In this document: piece after piece, positions 53,519-62,332 of the stretch | How positions within the stretch are numbered: the stretch's first letter is position 1 | Layout: every line of letters starts with the position of its first letter | The notes under the pieces: model-generated | What the model saw: the letters and a program-made list of their open reading frames with translations, nothing else | The model's database searches: none | Told to the model about the DNA's origin: nothing | Origin: Membranihabitans marinus | Lineage (GTDB): Bacteria > Bacteroidota > Bacteroidia > Chitinophagales > Saprospiraceae | Direction of reading: 5' to 3' | Assembly: GCF_021729155.1 (NCBI RefSeq) | Contig: NZ_JAJQYA010000006.1 | Location: 62,001-126,000, forward strand | Length of the DNA: 64,000 bases | Position numbers and translations under genes: made by a program

Positions 53519-54973
53519 ATGAAAACACTCAATAGACAAAATTCTAATCTAGATACTGTGTCTCCTGAACGAATTATGCAATTCGGTGGTGGCAATTTTT
53601 TGAGAGCTTTTACTGATTGGATGATTGATATCCTCAACGATAGTACGGATTTTTCGGGTTCTGTAGTTATTGTTAAACCGACAGAGCGGGGGGATTACAG
53701 CGATTTAGATGCTCAAGATGGATTGTATCATTTAGCCTTAGATGGGGTTCAGAATGGTCAAGTATTGTCTGATGTAGTGATGGTTAAATCAGTAAGTAGA
53801 ACGATTCAGCCTTATACTCAATGGGATGATTTTATGGAATTGGCTACTTCAGAGGATTTAAGATTTATTATTTCAAATACTACAGAGGCTGGTATTCAAT
53901 TTTCGAGCAAGGATAAATTGACTGATCAACCCCCTCACGAATTTCCGGGTAAATTGACCCAATGGTTGTATGCCCGATTTAAGTATTTTAATGGAAATTC
54001 TGAAAAGGGCTGTATTATCTTACCCTGTGAGTTGATAGAAAATAATGGAGACGCACTACATGATGTGGTATTGCAATATGCAGATAGTTGGGAGTTGGGC
54101 GAAGATTTTGTCCAGTGGGTGAATGAGTCAAACTATTTTTACAATACTCTGGTAGACCGTATTGTTTCTGGGTTTCCAAGTAAGAGAGGAGTACAGTTGT
54201 TGGAAAGAGTGGGCTATAAGGATAAAATGTTGGTTGCCGGTGAGTTTTACCACAATTGGACCATTCAAGGACATCCAATTATTCAGTCTGAGTTGCCATT
54301 TGATAAAACGGATTTGAATGTTCATTTTGTAGATAATTTGGCCGATTATCGAGAGTTAAAAGTTAGAATTCTTAATGGGGCTCATACATCTTTGGTTCCC
54401 GTGGGGTATTTGGCGGGAGTAAGGACGGTAAAAGAGGCCATGAGCCATGAATATTTAGAGAAATTCGTTCTCAATGTACTACAACAAGAAGTAAAACCGA
54501 CTCTTGTCAATATATCTGAAGCTGAAAAACAGAGTTTTATCAATTCTGTGATTGATCGATTTAAGAATCCGACATTGGAGCATAAATTAATGGATATCTC
54601 ATTAAATAGTTTCTCCAAATTCAAGGCTAGATTGTTGCCGGCCTTCACCGATTATGTGGCCAGTAATAATACTTTCCCCAAGGGTATCGCTTTTGCACTT
54701 ACATCGATGATATTGTTTTATAAAGGAAGTTTTCAAGACGAAGCCATTGAGTTGAGGGACGATGCCCAAAATCTCGCTTTTGCATTTAATGTGTGGACGG
54801 AATACGATGAAGATCAATATGAGTTAAGACAGGTGATTGAGCGTTTCTTAATTGAATTGGATGTGATGAAAGTTCCTGGGTTGGATGGCAAATCTTTGTT
54901 GGATTTTATGGAGAAGATTGCCCTCGGTATATTGGCAGATGGGGTGGAAGCGACATTGAAAGCCAGTTTGTAG
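53519..54973 (+). CDS. uxaB: Tagaturonate reductase
   Basis: 484 residues of the mannitol dehydrogenase/altronate oxidoreductase family. MQFGGGNFLRAFTDWMID at 20-37 is the Rossmann-like motif, and the family's lysine and histidine motif appears around 'YHNWTIQGHP', 'KVRILNGAHTSLVPVG' and later. UxaB reduces D-tagaturonate to D-altronate with NADH, which is then dehydrated by UxaA. It lies 166 nt after the LgoD-like dehydrogenase and could complete a two-step conversion of L-galactonate to D-altronate. UxaA and KdgK are not in this window. Confidence 0.9.
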   Translation: MKTLNRQNSNLDTVSPERIMQFGGGNFLRAFTDWMIDILNDSTDFSGSVVIVKPTERGDYSDLDAQDGLYHLALDGVQNGQVLSDVVMVKSVSRTIQPYTQWDDFMELATSEDLRFIISNTTEAGIQFSSKDKLTDQPPHEFPGKLTQWLYARFKYFNGNSEKGCIILPCELIENNGDALHDVVLQYADSWELGEDFVQWVNESNYFYNTLVDRIVSGFPSKRGVQLLERVGYKDKMLVAGEFYHNWTIQGHPIIQSELPFDKTDLNVHFVDNLADYRELKVRILNGAHTSLVPVGYLAGVRTVKEAMSHEYLEKFVLNVLQQEVKPTLVNISEAEKQSFINSVIDRFKNPTLEHKLMDISLNSFSKFKARLLPAFTDYVASNNTFPKGIAFALTSMILFYKGSFQDEAIELRDDAQNLAFAFNVWTEYDEDQYELRQVIERFLIELDVMKVPGLDGKSLLDFMEKIALGILADGVEATLKASL

Positions 54974-55059
54974 ATCGGACGTTTATGGGTGATTCAATAC
55001 AAAGAGCATAAAGATATATGCTATGCCTTGTGTCTAAAATATTTTGGATTGAGACATAA

Positions 55060-55437
55060 AGGGTACAGTCCTACAGGGACGACATATTACCAGAAGGTGA
55101 GCGAGCGAAATACGTAGTATCCAATGTCCTGAACATGACTGAATGTAACTGAATGAAGTCACGTAGTGACCAAATACCCTCAATGGATGACCGAATGCAG
55201 TACGAAGTACCAAAGGTCGTAAATCGACCTTTGATGAGGGAACCACGACCACTGTGTCGTGGGTGGGGATGCCAGGATGAAGGCGCCAATGCCTCTGCGC
55301 ATTGGGAGGGAGAGGAAAGAGCAACCAGATGAACTAAATGTTCATCTGATGAAGGAGTCACGACCACTGTGTCGTGGTTCCCTCGCCGAAGGTCGATTTA
55401 CGACCTTCGGTGCTTCGCACTTCGCTCAGTCAGCCAT
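55060..55437. repeat. Palindrome mosaic repeat, copy C (longest)
   Basis: Shares GAGCGAGCGAAATACGTAGT plus ATCCAATGTCC with copy A, GTCC...GGGACGACATA with A and B, TGCTTCGCACTTCGCTC with A, and GGTTCCCTC in the same orientation, plus one reversed GAGGGAACC. Its own palindromes are AAAGGTCG/CGACCTTT, CCACGAC/GTCGTGG (twice), CCAATGC/GCATTGG, CAGATGAA/TTCATCTG and CCGAAGGTCG/CGACCTTCGG. It starts 87 nt after uxaB and runs into the 3' end of the sulfatase gene. Confidence 0.75.
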
Positions 55438-56905
55438 TATATGCCGTTGCGTCAAATGTGAATACCTTAGACGATGTTCTTTCCTTTTTGGCAATATTCA
55501 AGAGCTCTTCTACCATTTCTGGCATTTCTTCCGATAAATCTTGGCTTTCACCCGGATCCTTGACAATGTTGTACAATTCTATTTTAGCTTGTTCTGGTTT
55601 GAGAACATTGTAATACACTAATTTAAAATCACCTTTTCTAAGGGCTATTCGACCCCCTCTCTCGTGAAACTCCCAATACATATGTTCGTGCTGTTCTTGA
55701 TCCTCAGCTGAACCCATAAGGGTAGGCAAAATAGATAATCCATCCATTTCATGTGGGGAATCCTCTACCCCTAACAAATCCATTATCGTAGGATAAAGAT
55801 CCCAAAAGGCAGCCATTTGATCGGTAACTCCGGCTTTTATTTTCTTGGGCCAATTGAATATTGTTGGAACTCTAATTCCTCCTTCATATAGATCTCTCTT
55901 GTATCCCCGGTAAATGGAATTGGAATTGAAGAAGTCGGGATCAGCACCTCCTTCCTGATGAGGACCGTTGTCCGATGAAAATACAATCATGGTTTGATCT
56001 CTTATACCCAATGAATCCAGTAAGTCTACGATTTCTCCAACTTGCCGATCCAATATCTCCACCATGGCTGCAAAAGCCGCTCGAGGATGGGTTTGTGACC
56101 CATAACCCCCCAATTTATAGTTTGGTCCATCATCGGTGCCATTGTAAGTCTTTTCTTCGACCAACAATGATTTGTATTTATCCATAATTTCCTTGGGTGC
56201 TTTTAATTCAGCATGTGGAATAATGGTAGGTCTAAACATAAAAAAGGGCTGATCACGATGATCTTTTATAAATTGTAAAGCTTGATTCTGGATATAATAA
56301 GGGGCGTAATCTCCTTCCCCTCGGCCTTGATTCTGCGGCAAATCTACTTGTTGTTGATTGTCCCATAAATAGTATGGATAGTAGTTATGTCCTATGCGCT
56401 GACAGTTGAATCCATAAAATTTATCTACCCCTTGGTTTACAGGATCACCTTCAGATCCCGGATATCCAAGCCCCCATTTCCCAAAAGCACCAGTGGCATA
56501 TCCCTGATCTTTAAAAAACTCAAATAAAGTAGTGATTGAATCCGCTAGGGGATATTGACCTTCCGGTTTTACTTCTCGATTGCCTCTGATGAAGGTATGT
56601 CCTGTGTGTTGACCAGTGACCAAAACCGACCGCGAAGGAGCGCAAACTGTACTTCCAGAATACATCTGAGAAAAAAATAATCCCTCCTTAGCCAGACGGT
56701 CTATGTTGGGAGTCTCAAAATGTTCTTGCCCCAAAAAACTGAGATCCCCATAGCCCAAATCGTCGGCCAATATAAATACAATATTGGGCGGACCTTCTTC
56801 CTCCCTTGGCGTTTCCGATGGTTGAGAACACGACGTCATGGAAAGTATAATTATAAATGGAAATATTCCATATACCGATTTAATAAAGGGTGTTAGTCCT
56901 GTCAT
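55430..56905 (-). CDS. S1-family sulfatase lipoprotein
   Basis: 491 residues, lipobox TSCS (C26). The alkaline phosphatase-fold sulfatase has its metal motif at NIVFILADDLGYGD (D48-D49) and the formylglycine site C88-A-P90-S91-R92, the type modified by anaerobic or aerobic FGE. It also carries 'TGAFGKWGLGYPGS' and SSDNGPHQEGG, as in family S1 exo-sulfatases that act on sulfated sugars of algae or mucins. It is attached to the outer membrane or periplasm. The gene's stop codon and last residues (AYNG) lie at the border of repeat C. It has no polysaccharide lyase neighbours. Confidence 0.92.
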   Translation of the reverse strand: MTGLTPFIKSVYGIFPFIIILSMTSCSQPSETPREEEGPPNIVFILADDLGYGDLSFLGQEHFETPNIDRLAKEGLFFSQMYSGSTVCAPSRSVLVTGQHTGHTFIRGNREVKPEGQYPLADSITTLFEFFKDQGYATGAFGKWGLGYPGSEGDPVNQGVDKFYGFNCQRIGHNYYPYYLWDNQQQVDLPQNQGRGEGDYAPYYIQNQALQFIKDHRDQPFFMFRPTIIPHAELKAPKEIMDKYKSLLVEEKTYNGTDDGPNYKLGGYGSQTHPRAAFAAMVEILDRQVGEIVDLLDSLGIRDQTMIVFSSDNGPHQEGGADPDFFNSNSIYRGYKRDLYEGGIRVPTIFNWPKKIKAGVTDQMAAFWDLYPTIMDLLGVEDSPHEMDGLSILPTLMGSAEDQEQHEHMYWEFHERGGRIALRKGDFKLVYYNVLKPEQAKIELYNIVKDPGESQDLSEEMPEMVEELLNIAKKERTSSKVFTFDATAYNG

Positions 56906-56982
56906 ACCTGTGTTTGTTTTTTCAAGATGAAAATATTACAAAAGATATGATTTTAGACATTAGAGGATGTAAAATTTAAAAA

Positions 56983-57010
56983 AAGCCATTCTGCCGTTGC
57001 AAAATGGCTT
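56983..57010 (-). terminator. Terminator of the small secreted protein at 57122
   Basis: On the minus strand the stem AAGCCATT/AATGGCTT (8 bp) with a 12-nt loop is followed by a run of T. It is 112 nt downstream of the stop codon. Confidence 0.7.
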
Positions 57011-57121
57011 AGACATAAAAAGAATGTTACTGACTTAAATTCTTATATGATTATTTGTTTCTTTAGTTCGGGGACTAGACTTTTCGCCGTCCTAGTTGTC
57101 TTATGCCAATTGCATGTGGTA

Positions 57122-57469
57122 TTACACTTTTAGGTCGAACAACACCTTGAGATTGTATATTCTATTGGCCTCGATACCCATTTCCATGATATCTGTTTTC
57201 TTGTAATTCATTCGAGCTTTGATAAATTGATCAAGTTTTGGCGTTCTAGAATCCGTTTTCAAAACAACAATCTCTCCATCCGTAGTTAGAAAAAATGAAA
57301 TGCGTACATTCTCATTGATATCTTGTCCCAAATCAGGAGATTTTAACAACTCTTTTACGTAGTTTCGAAGTTGTTGGTTGGGATCTATATCCATACTTTT
57401 GGCCGTTGTCATCTGAATAGTACAAAGAACAAAAAATAGAAGGGCAAAAAACGATTTAATACGATACAT
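57122..57469 (-). CDS. Small secreted protein of TonB-C-like appearance
   Basis: 115 residues with a signal peptide (to TTAKS). The remainder shows 'NVRISFFLTTDGEIVVLKTD' and 'FIKARMNYKKTD', the beta-alpha-beta outline of small periplasmic TonB C-terminal-like proteins found in many Bacteroidota. There is no transmembrane anchor after cleavage. The function is unknown. It is divergent from the large MscS gene with 90 nt between, and followed by its own terminator. Confidence 0.75.
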   Translation of the reverse strand: MYRIKSFFALLFFVLCTIQMTTAKSMDIDPNQQLRNYVKELLKSPDLGQDINENVRISFFLTTDGEIVVLKTDSRTPKLDQFIKARMNYKKTDIMEMGIEANRIYNLKVLFDLKV

Positions 57470-57559
57470 AGCTGGTAATTTTAAGATGAAATAAATATTG
57501 ATTTTTTTTTGACTTTAGTATATTTTCTTTATGTTCTCAAGTATGGTTAAGACGCAGAT

Positions 57560-59254
57560 ATGTCTCTAAACGTTGCACAAAAAAACTATAAAATGACTAA
57601 TCCTATGTTTTTTAAGATGAAACCCTCAATTTTTTCGATGAATAATTTTTCTTTTCTACAAACCGCAAAAATAATTCTACTTTTGTGGATGATATTGGGC
57701 AGCCATTTCCTTGTGGCTCAGGATTTTCAACCAGATTTGTCCAATCCATATAACTCGGTAAAAACCCATCTCTATTTTTTACAATCCGATCACTACGAAA
57801 CATCAAAAGCAGCTTTGCCTTTTGAAGACTATAGTGAAGATGAGACAGATGCTATAGAAAACGCGATAAAACTTAAGCAGATATTGGATGGACAAGGTCT
57901 TTATGTATATATGAATACCCTGCCCAAAGATGCCGACTATACCGATACCTCATCATTGTCAGATACCTATACTTTGTTCCCAGATAAATTGCCCATAGTA
58001 TATCTCGAGCGCAAAAACAAACAATGGGTTTTTTCGCAGGAAACCATCGCTGCCATTCCAAACCTACATCGAGAGACCTACCCTTTTGGGACTAGTTTCT
58101 TGATGGATATGCTGCCGGTAAAGTCAGGTAAAAAATTTATGGGATTTTTTCTTTGGCAAATCTATGGCTTGCTTTTCGCTATTGTAATTTGTATTCTCCT
58201 TTACTGGGTCTTTAAGTGGTTGGTAAGAAAGTTGTTTAATTTTATTTCCAATCGTTTTACTGACACCATATTCGCGCAACAATTAAAGAGCAATTCCGAT
58301 AGGTTTATTAAATTGCTAAGTCTGATTTTTGTTTTTACGGCTATGCGTATCGTTATTGCCATTTTACAATTCCCCATTGAATTTAGTCGATTCTTAATTA
58401 TTGGTCTGCGCATAGCTACTACTATTCTTGTAGTGATGTTGTTTATTCAGGTTTCCAATTTTATAAAATTGTATTTGATTAAGTGGTCATCAAAGACCGA
58501 TAGTTTAACCGATGACCAGTTGGTGCCCATCGTGGATAGTATTCTCAAACTCATTATTATTACCTTGGGTGTGATACAGGTATTGCGCCTCATGGATGTC
58601 AATGTGACGGCCCTGATTGCCGGTGTTTCTTTAGGTGGTTTGGCTATTGCCTTGGCGGCACAGGATACGGTTAAGAACCTCTTGGGTTCCATCACTATCT
58701 TTTTGGATCGGCCATTTAAAGTAGGGGATTGGGTCATTAATGGAGAAATTGAAGGGGCAGTTGAAGAAGTGGGTTTTAGAACTACTAAGATTCGAACCGT
58801 GGATAGTTCTCTAATCTCTATCCCCAATGGCAATATTGTCAATACTTCGGTTAAAAATATGGGACTCAGACATTTTCGACTTTACAATACCGTTTTGGGA
58901 TTGCAATATGATACTCCGGTTAGCAATTTTGAAAGTTTTATGGAAGCATTAAAATCCTATATTCAAAATCATCCTAATCTGGATCACGAAAATTATTGGG
59001 TGTACTTTACCACCTTTGATAGTTCTAGTTTAAATATTATGTTTAGAGTGAGAATCCTTACCAATAATTTTGCTGAGGAATTAACAATTAAGGAGGAAAT
59101 TAATTTTGGTATTATGCGCTTAGCGGAAGCAGCCAACGTGTCCTTTGCCTTTCCTTCGCGAACCATATACATGGACTCTGGAGATAATGTGATTTCACCA
59201 CCAGATTCTGGAAAAATGCAGGAAATTATCCAGGCCTTAAAGAATAGGCAATAA
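57560..59254 (+). CDS. Large MscS-family channel with N-terminal periplasmic domain
   Basis: Up to 564 residues; ATGs at 57593, 57605, 57617 and 57638 are also in frame, and the last gives the cleanest signal peptide (MNNFSFLQTAKIILLLW...VAQ). A periplasmic region of about 130 residues is followed by transmembrane helices and an MscS core: 'VNVTALIAGVSLGGLAIALA', then AAQDTVKNLLGS and 'ITIFLDRPFKVGDWVINGEI'. It is an osmotic-stress channel in the inner membrane, or possibly a signalling variant, as the periplasmic domain is unfamiliar. Confidence 0.9.
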   Translation: MSLNVAQKNYKMTNPMFFKMKPSIFSMNNFSFLQTAKIILLLWMILGSHFLVAQDFQPDLSNPYNSVKTHLYFLQSDHYETSKAALPFEDYSEDETDAIENAIKLKQILDGQGLYVYMNTLPKDADYTDTSSLSDTYTLFPDKLPIVYLERKNKQWVFSQETIAAIPNLHRETYPFGTSFLMDMLPVKSGKKFMGFFLWQIYGLLFAIVICILLYWVFKWLVRKLFNFISNRFTDTIFAQQLKSNSDRFIKLLSLIFVFTAMRIVIAILQFPIEFSRFLIIGLRIATTILVVMLFIQVSNFIKLYLIKWSSKTDSLTDDQLVPIVDSILKLIIITLGVIQVLRLMDVNVTALIAGVSLGGLAIALAAQDTVKNLLGSITIFLDRPFKVGDWVINGEIEGAVEEVGFRTTKIRTVDSSLISIPNGNIVNTSVKNMGLRHFRLYNTVLGLQYDTPVSNFESFMEALKSYIQNHPNLDHENYWVYFTTFDSSSLNIMFRVRILTNNFAEELTIKEEINFGIMRLAEAANVSFAFPSRTIYMDSGDNVISPPDSGKMQEIIQALKNRQ

Positions 59255-59571
59255 GTCTATCCTATTAACATATAAGGTATAAATACATAGTTCTTGAAGA
59301 TTGAAACCATTATTTTTATCAAGGGAAATAAGCCATTGATGCGTTTAAGTATGAATCAATTCTTGCCCTTATGATGTCAAAAATGATATTTTCAATTTTG
59401 TAGGATGGTCCTTGCTGCAGTGTTTTCAATCCATGAAAGGGTGTAAATAAAATTGAATTACTCAATATATAAACAAGTGTAATAATTAATTACGGGCAGT
59501 AGTATTGGTCAGAAGATTGAATATTTAAAAATCCAGCTTAGACCAAATACTTAATGATTATATTTGTATAT
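59255..59571. other. Intergenic region with -7 promoter motif
   Basis: 317 nt. TATATTTG at 59559-59566 is an exact TAnnTTTG match that ends only 5 nt before the ATG at 59572, so the transcript may be leaderless or nearly so. Otherwise nothing was recognised. Confidence 0.45.
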
Positions 59572-60111
59572 ATGAAAAATGAAATTCCTTTTTATAATCA
59601 TTTTGTAAATGTCGAGGATTTGCCTCAGACAGGGCCAGATGATTTTCAGCCGATAGAATCCGAATACTTCTATGTGAAGTTGGCTTCCGTTTTTATGTTT
59701 TTTATTATGAGTGGATTTTTATTGGCCATGTTTGTCATTTTTTCTGACTTTGACTTATACTCGAAGTTGTATCTACTTTTGGGCTATTTACTTGTCCATA
59801 TTCTTTGGGCTATTTTGGTTCGCTTGGAATTCAAACAGCGGGGCTACGCCATAAGAGAGCAGGACATTGCTTATCGACGGGGATTTATTTTTAGAACCAG
59901 ACAATACCTGCCTTTTCGCAGAGTGCAGCATTGTAAGATTTCCGAAGGACTTATTGAAAGAGTTTTCAATTTTGCTACCATCATTGTTTCTGCTGCCGGT
60001 GACGACATCGTTATTCAAGGGCTTAGACCTGAGGTGGCTCAATCTCTCCAAAGTTATATTAACGAACGCGTAGATGCACTTAATAAGGAAATGAAGAATG
60101 GAAGCAATTAA
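59572..60111 (+). CDS. YdbS-like PH (bPH2) domain membrane protein
   Basis: 179 residues from the ATG at 59572 (MKNEIPFYNHF); an upstream start at 59554 overlaps the promoter motif. Two transmembrane helices (about 37-60 and 70-90) precede a bPH2/DUF304 domain with 'IREQDIAYRRGFIFRTRQYL' and PFRRVQHCKISEGLIER. These proteins are partners of YdbT; B. subtilis YdbST and related pairs influence resistance to some antimicrobial peptides. It overlaps the next gene by 14 nt. Confidence 0.9.
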   Translation: MKNEIPFYNHFVNVEDLPQTGPDDFQPIESEYFYVKLASVFMFFIMSGFLLAMFVIFSDFDLYSKLYLLLGYLLVHILWAILVRLEFKQRGYAIREQDIAYRRGFIFRTRQYLPFRRVQHCKISEGLIERVFNFATIIVSAAGDDIVIQGLRPEVAQSLQSYINERVDALNKEMKNGSN

Positions 60112-61759
60112 ATGGACCCGTCTCGCCTCACCAGCAGTGGTGGTTAAAGTAATCGCAGCCCTGCGCAGCTATGCACTACTGGCTGTTTACTTCTTCTATC
60201 GCGCCTTCAATCGGATGGAGGACGAATCTATTTGGGGCAATATCAATCTCTTATTCGATTTCTTATTAAATGTTTTTCCCGCTTTTCTCATCGTCCTCGT
60301 TGGGGTCATGGAATATCGCAAATTTAAATATGCTTTAAGCCCTGAAAATTTGCGTATAGAGCAAGGTTGGTTGCGCAAGGAAAAAAAGATGATTCCTATC
60401 GATAAGATACAATCCGTACAGATAGAGCAAAATCTTCTGTACCGTTATCTCAATATTTATATGGTGAAAATAGATACCATAGGAGAAAAGGAAGTCGAAG
60501 TGGAAATAGGGGGAGTGTTGAAAGAAGAAGCTTTGGATATTAAGAGCCAAGTGCAGCAGTACAAAACTTCTATCGATGTGGAGGAGGACGAGGAAGAGGT
60601 CGACATAGAAGACGAAATTCCCTATGCCCTTGATCATCAACAGGTGATGAGATATGGTATCACTGAAAATATATTATGGGTGCTGACCCCGTTAACCTTA
60701 GCGAGTATATTGATCTATCGTTTATTTGATGCCAGTGATTTAGAGAATGTTAATATCGGCATGGTCTTTAAAATTATTTTTGGGGAGATTGATGAGTTGG
60801 GAATCAATGGAGGTAGAGATCAATATATATCTTATTTGCTGTTGTATGGATTGGTTTTTGGAACCTTTTCATCGGCTATGGTTTTAATCAATCGCATTAC
60901 GGGATTGTTTAATTTTAAATTGTTTTTGCGTTCTACAGAAATATTCATTCAACGGGGATTAATCAATAAATTTGAAGTGATTATTCCCCATCGAAAAGTG
61001 CAATACGTTACTTGGTATACCAATCTGATTCGAAAAAAATTGGGTATATATACCTTTAATTTTAAATTTTCAGGTCATCGTCGAACCCTAGGTGCCGATG
61101 CCATCATTCCATTTTTTAATGAAGATCAAGTGGACACTTTTCTAGAGCCTTATCTCATGTATCAGGGCAAAGCGCTTGATTTAGCACATCGGTCTCCTTA
61201 TTTTATTGAGGAAAAAGCAGAGGTCTCAGAAGAGGATGAAGGCCTAGAGTCAGAAGAAAAAACGGATATTGCCACTGATGGCTTCAGGGGATTAAGTCGG
61301 TTAATGGAGGTAGCAGAAGACAAAGTCCTAGAATTTGGAATATCCAAAGCTTATGTAATTAGAAACTTTATATTGGCTAAATTACCGGTGGCGGCATTGT
61401 TGATTGCTATTGCTTATTATATTCATCCCTACCTTTTTTATGTTGCTTTTTTACTACCTATTTATTTCTTTATTCACAATATGATCTTTGTGAAAAATTA
61501 TAAACTCTATTTCTATAAGGATGAGTTAATGATAAAAAAGGGAGTGTGGGGACTGAGGACAATCGTGTTGAAATGGGAGAAGATTCAGAAAGTTTCTTTT
61601 CGCCAAAGTCCATATCAACAACGCAACCAATTGGTAAATTTGACCTTGGGTACAGCGTCTTCCCATATTGCCATCCCATATATGGATTTAGCCTTGGCAG
61701 AAGCAGTGAAAGACTATGGTCTGTATAAAACCGAGATAAGTAAACGCCAGCTTTTTTAA
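60098..61759 (+). CDS. YdbT-like protein with PH (bPH2) domains
   Basis: 553 residues, about six transmembrane helices, and three bPH2 domains: about 75-155 ('LRIEQGWLRKEKKMIPIDKI' with QSVQIEQ), about 270-345 ('IFIQRGLINKFEVIIPHRKV') and about 460-545 ('LMIKKGVWGLRTIVLKWEKI'). The linker between domains 1 and 2 is acidic (EEDEEEVDIEDE). It forms an operon with the YdbS-like gene (14-nt overlap). A terminator overlaps its stop codon. Confidence 0.92.
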   Translation: MEAIKWTRLASPAVVVKVIAALRSYALLAVYFFYRAFNRMEDESIWGNINLLFDFLLNVFPAFLIVLVGVMEYRKFKYALSPENLRIEQGWLRKEKKMIPIDKIQSVQIEQNLLYRYLNIYMVKIDTIGEKEVEVEIGGVLKEEALDIKSQVQQYKTSIDVEEDEEEVDIEDEIPYALDHQQVMRYGITENILWVLTPLTLASILIYRLFDASDLENVNIGMVFKIIFGEIDELGINGGRDQYISYLLLYGLVFGTFSSAMVLINRITGLFNFKLFLRSTEIFIQRGLINKFEVIIPHRKVQYVTWYTNLIRKKLGIYTFNFKFSGHRRTLGADAIIPFFNEDQVDTFLEPYLMYQGKALDLAHRSPYFIEEKAEVSEEDEGLESEEKTDIATDGFRGLSRLMEVAEDKVLEFGISKAYVIRNFILAKLPVAALLIAIAYYIHPYLFYVAFLLPIYFFIHNMIFVKNYKLYFYKDELMIKKGVWGLRTIVLKWEKIQKVSFRQSPYQQRNQLVNLTLGTASSHIAIPYMDLALAEAVKDYGLYKTEISKRQLF

Positions 61760-61778
61760 ACTGATGATTTCAGTTTAA
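61756..61778. terminator. Terminator overlapping the ydbT-like stop codon
   Basis: TTAAACTGA/TCAGTTTAA, 9-bp perfect stem, 5-nt loop, flanked by T-runs on both sides (bidirectional shape). The TAA stop is within the 5' arm. Confidence 0.6.
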
Positions 61779-61838
61779 TTTGATATATTTTTTTATCGGT
61801 TGTAACTTTTGATCACACCTCTACGTCTATGCTACACA

Positions 61839-62324
61839 ATGAGCCGAAACGAATATAATAATTGCGTAGATCTATATTCAGACAGTTTGTACAGATATTG
61901 TATGAAGCTGACGAGTAGTGAAATGGATGCAGATGATTTGGTTCAGATCGCTTTTCAAAAATTATGGGAAAATCACGATAAGCTGGAGATGGTAGTGGCC
62001 AAGTCGTGGTTGTACAAAACGGCTTATCGATCGATGATTGATGCCTTTAGAAAAGACAAAAGAAATAGAGAATATATTAAATCCCAACAAGGGGATGTAG
62101 AATACAGTCAGACAAGGTATGAGAATAGGGATTTAATCCACCGTGCTTTTGAAGAATTGACGGAAGAACAAAAGAACCTTATTATGCTCAGAGATTATGA
62201 AGGGTATTCCTATAACGAAATTTGTGAAATCACAGGATTGACCTTGTCCAATGTAAAGATTATACTTTTTAGAACCCGTAAACTATTAAAAGCAAAATTG
62301 GAAAAGTGGGTTGTAAATGAATAA
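61839..62324 (+). CDS. ECF-type RNA polymerase sigma factor
   Basis: 161 residues from the ATG at 61839 (MSRNEYNNCVDLYS); a TTG 30 nt upstream is less likely. Region 2 (about 10-75) has MDADDLVQIAFQKLWENHDK and SWLYKTAYRSMIDAFRKDKR; region 4 (about 100-155) has the helix-turn-helix GYSYNEICEITGLTLSNVKI. It heads a third sigma locus with an anti-sigma-like membrane protein 8 nt downstream and an outer-membrane barrel gene. Confidence 0.92.
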   Translation: MSRNEYNNCVDLYSDSLYRYCMKLTSSEMDADDLVQIAFQKLWENHDKLEMVVAKSWLYKTAYRSMIDAFRKDKRNREYIKSQQGDVEYSQTRYENRDLIHRAFEELTEEQKNLIMLRDYEGYSYNEICEITGLTLSNVKIILFRTRKLLKAKLEKWVVNE

Positions 62325-62332
62325 AAAATTAA

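Noticed and set aside
55060-55437. CRISPR array
   Set aside because: The palindromes are different from each other and there is no regular repeat-spacer spacing or cas gene nearby.
55034-55537. Several open frames on both strands as genes
   Set aside because: They are created by the palindromes of repeat copy C and overlap one another and the sulfatase.
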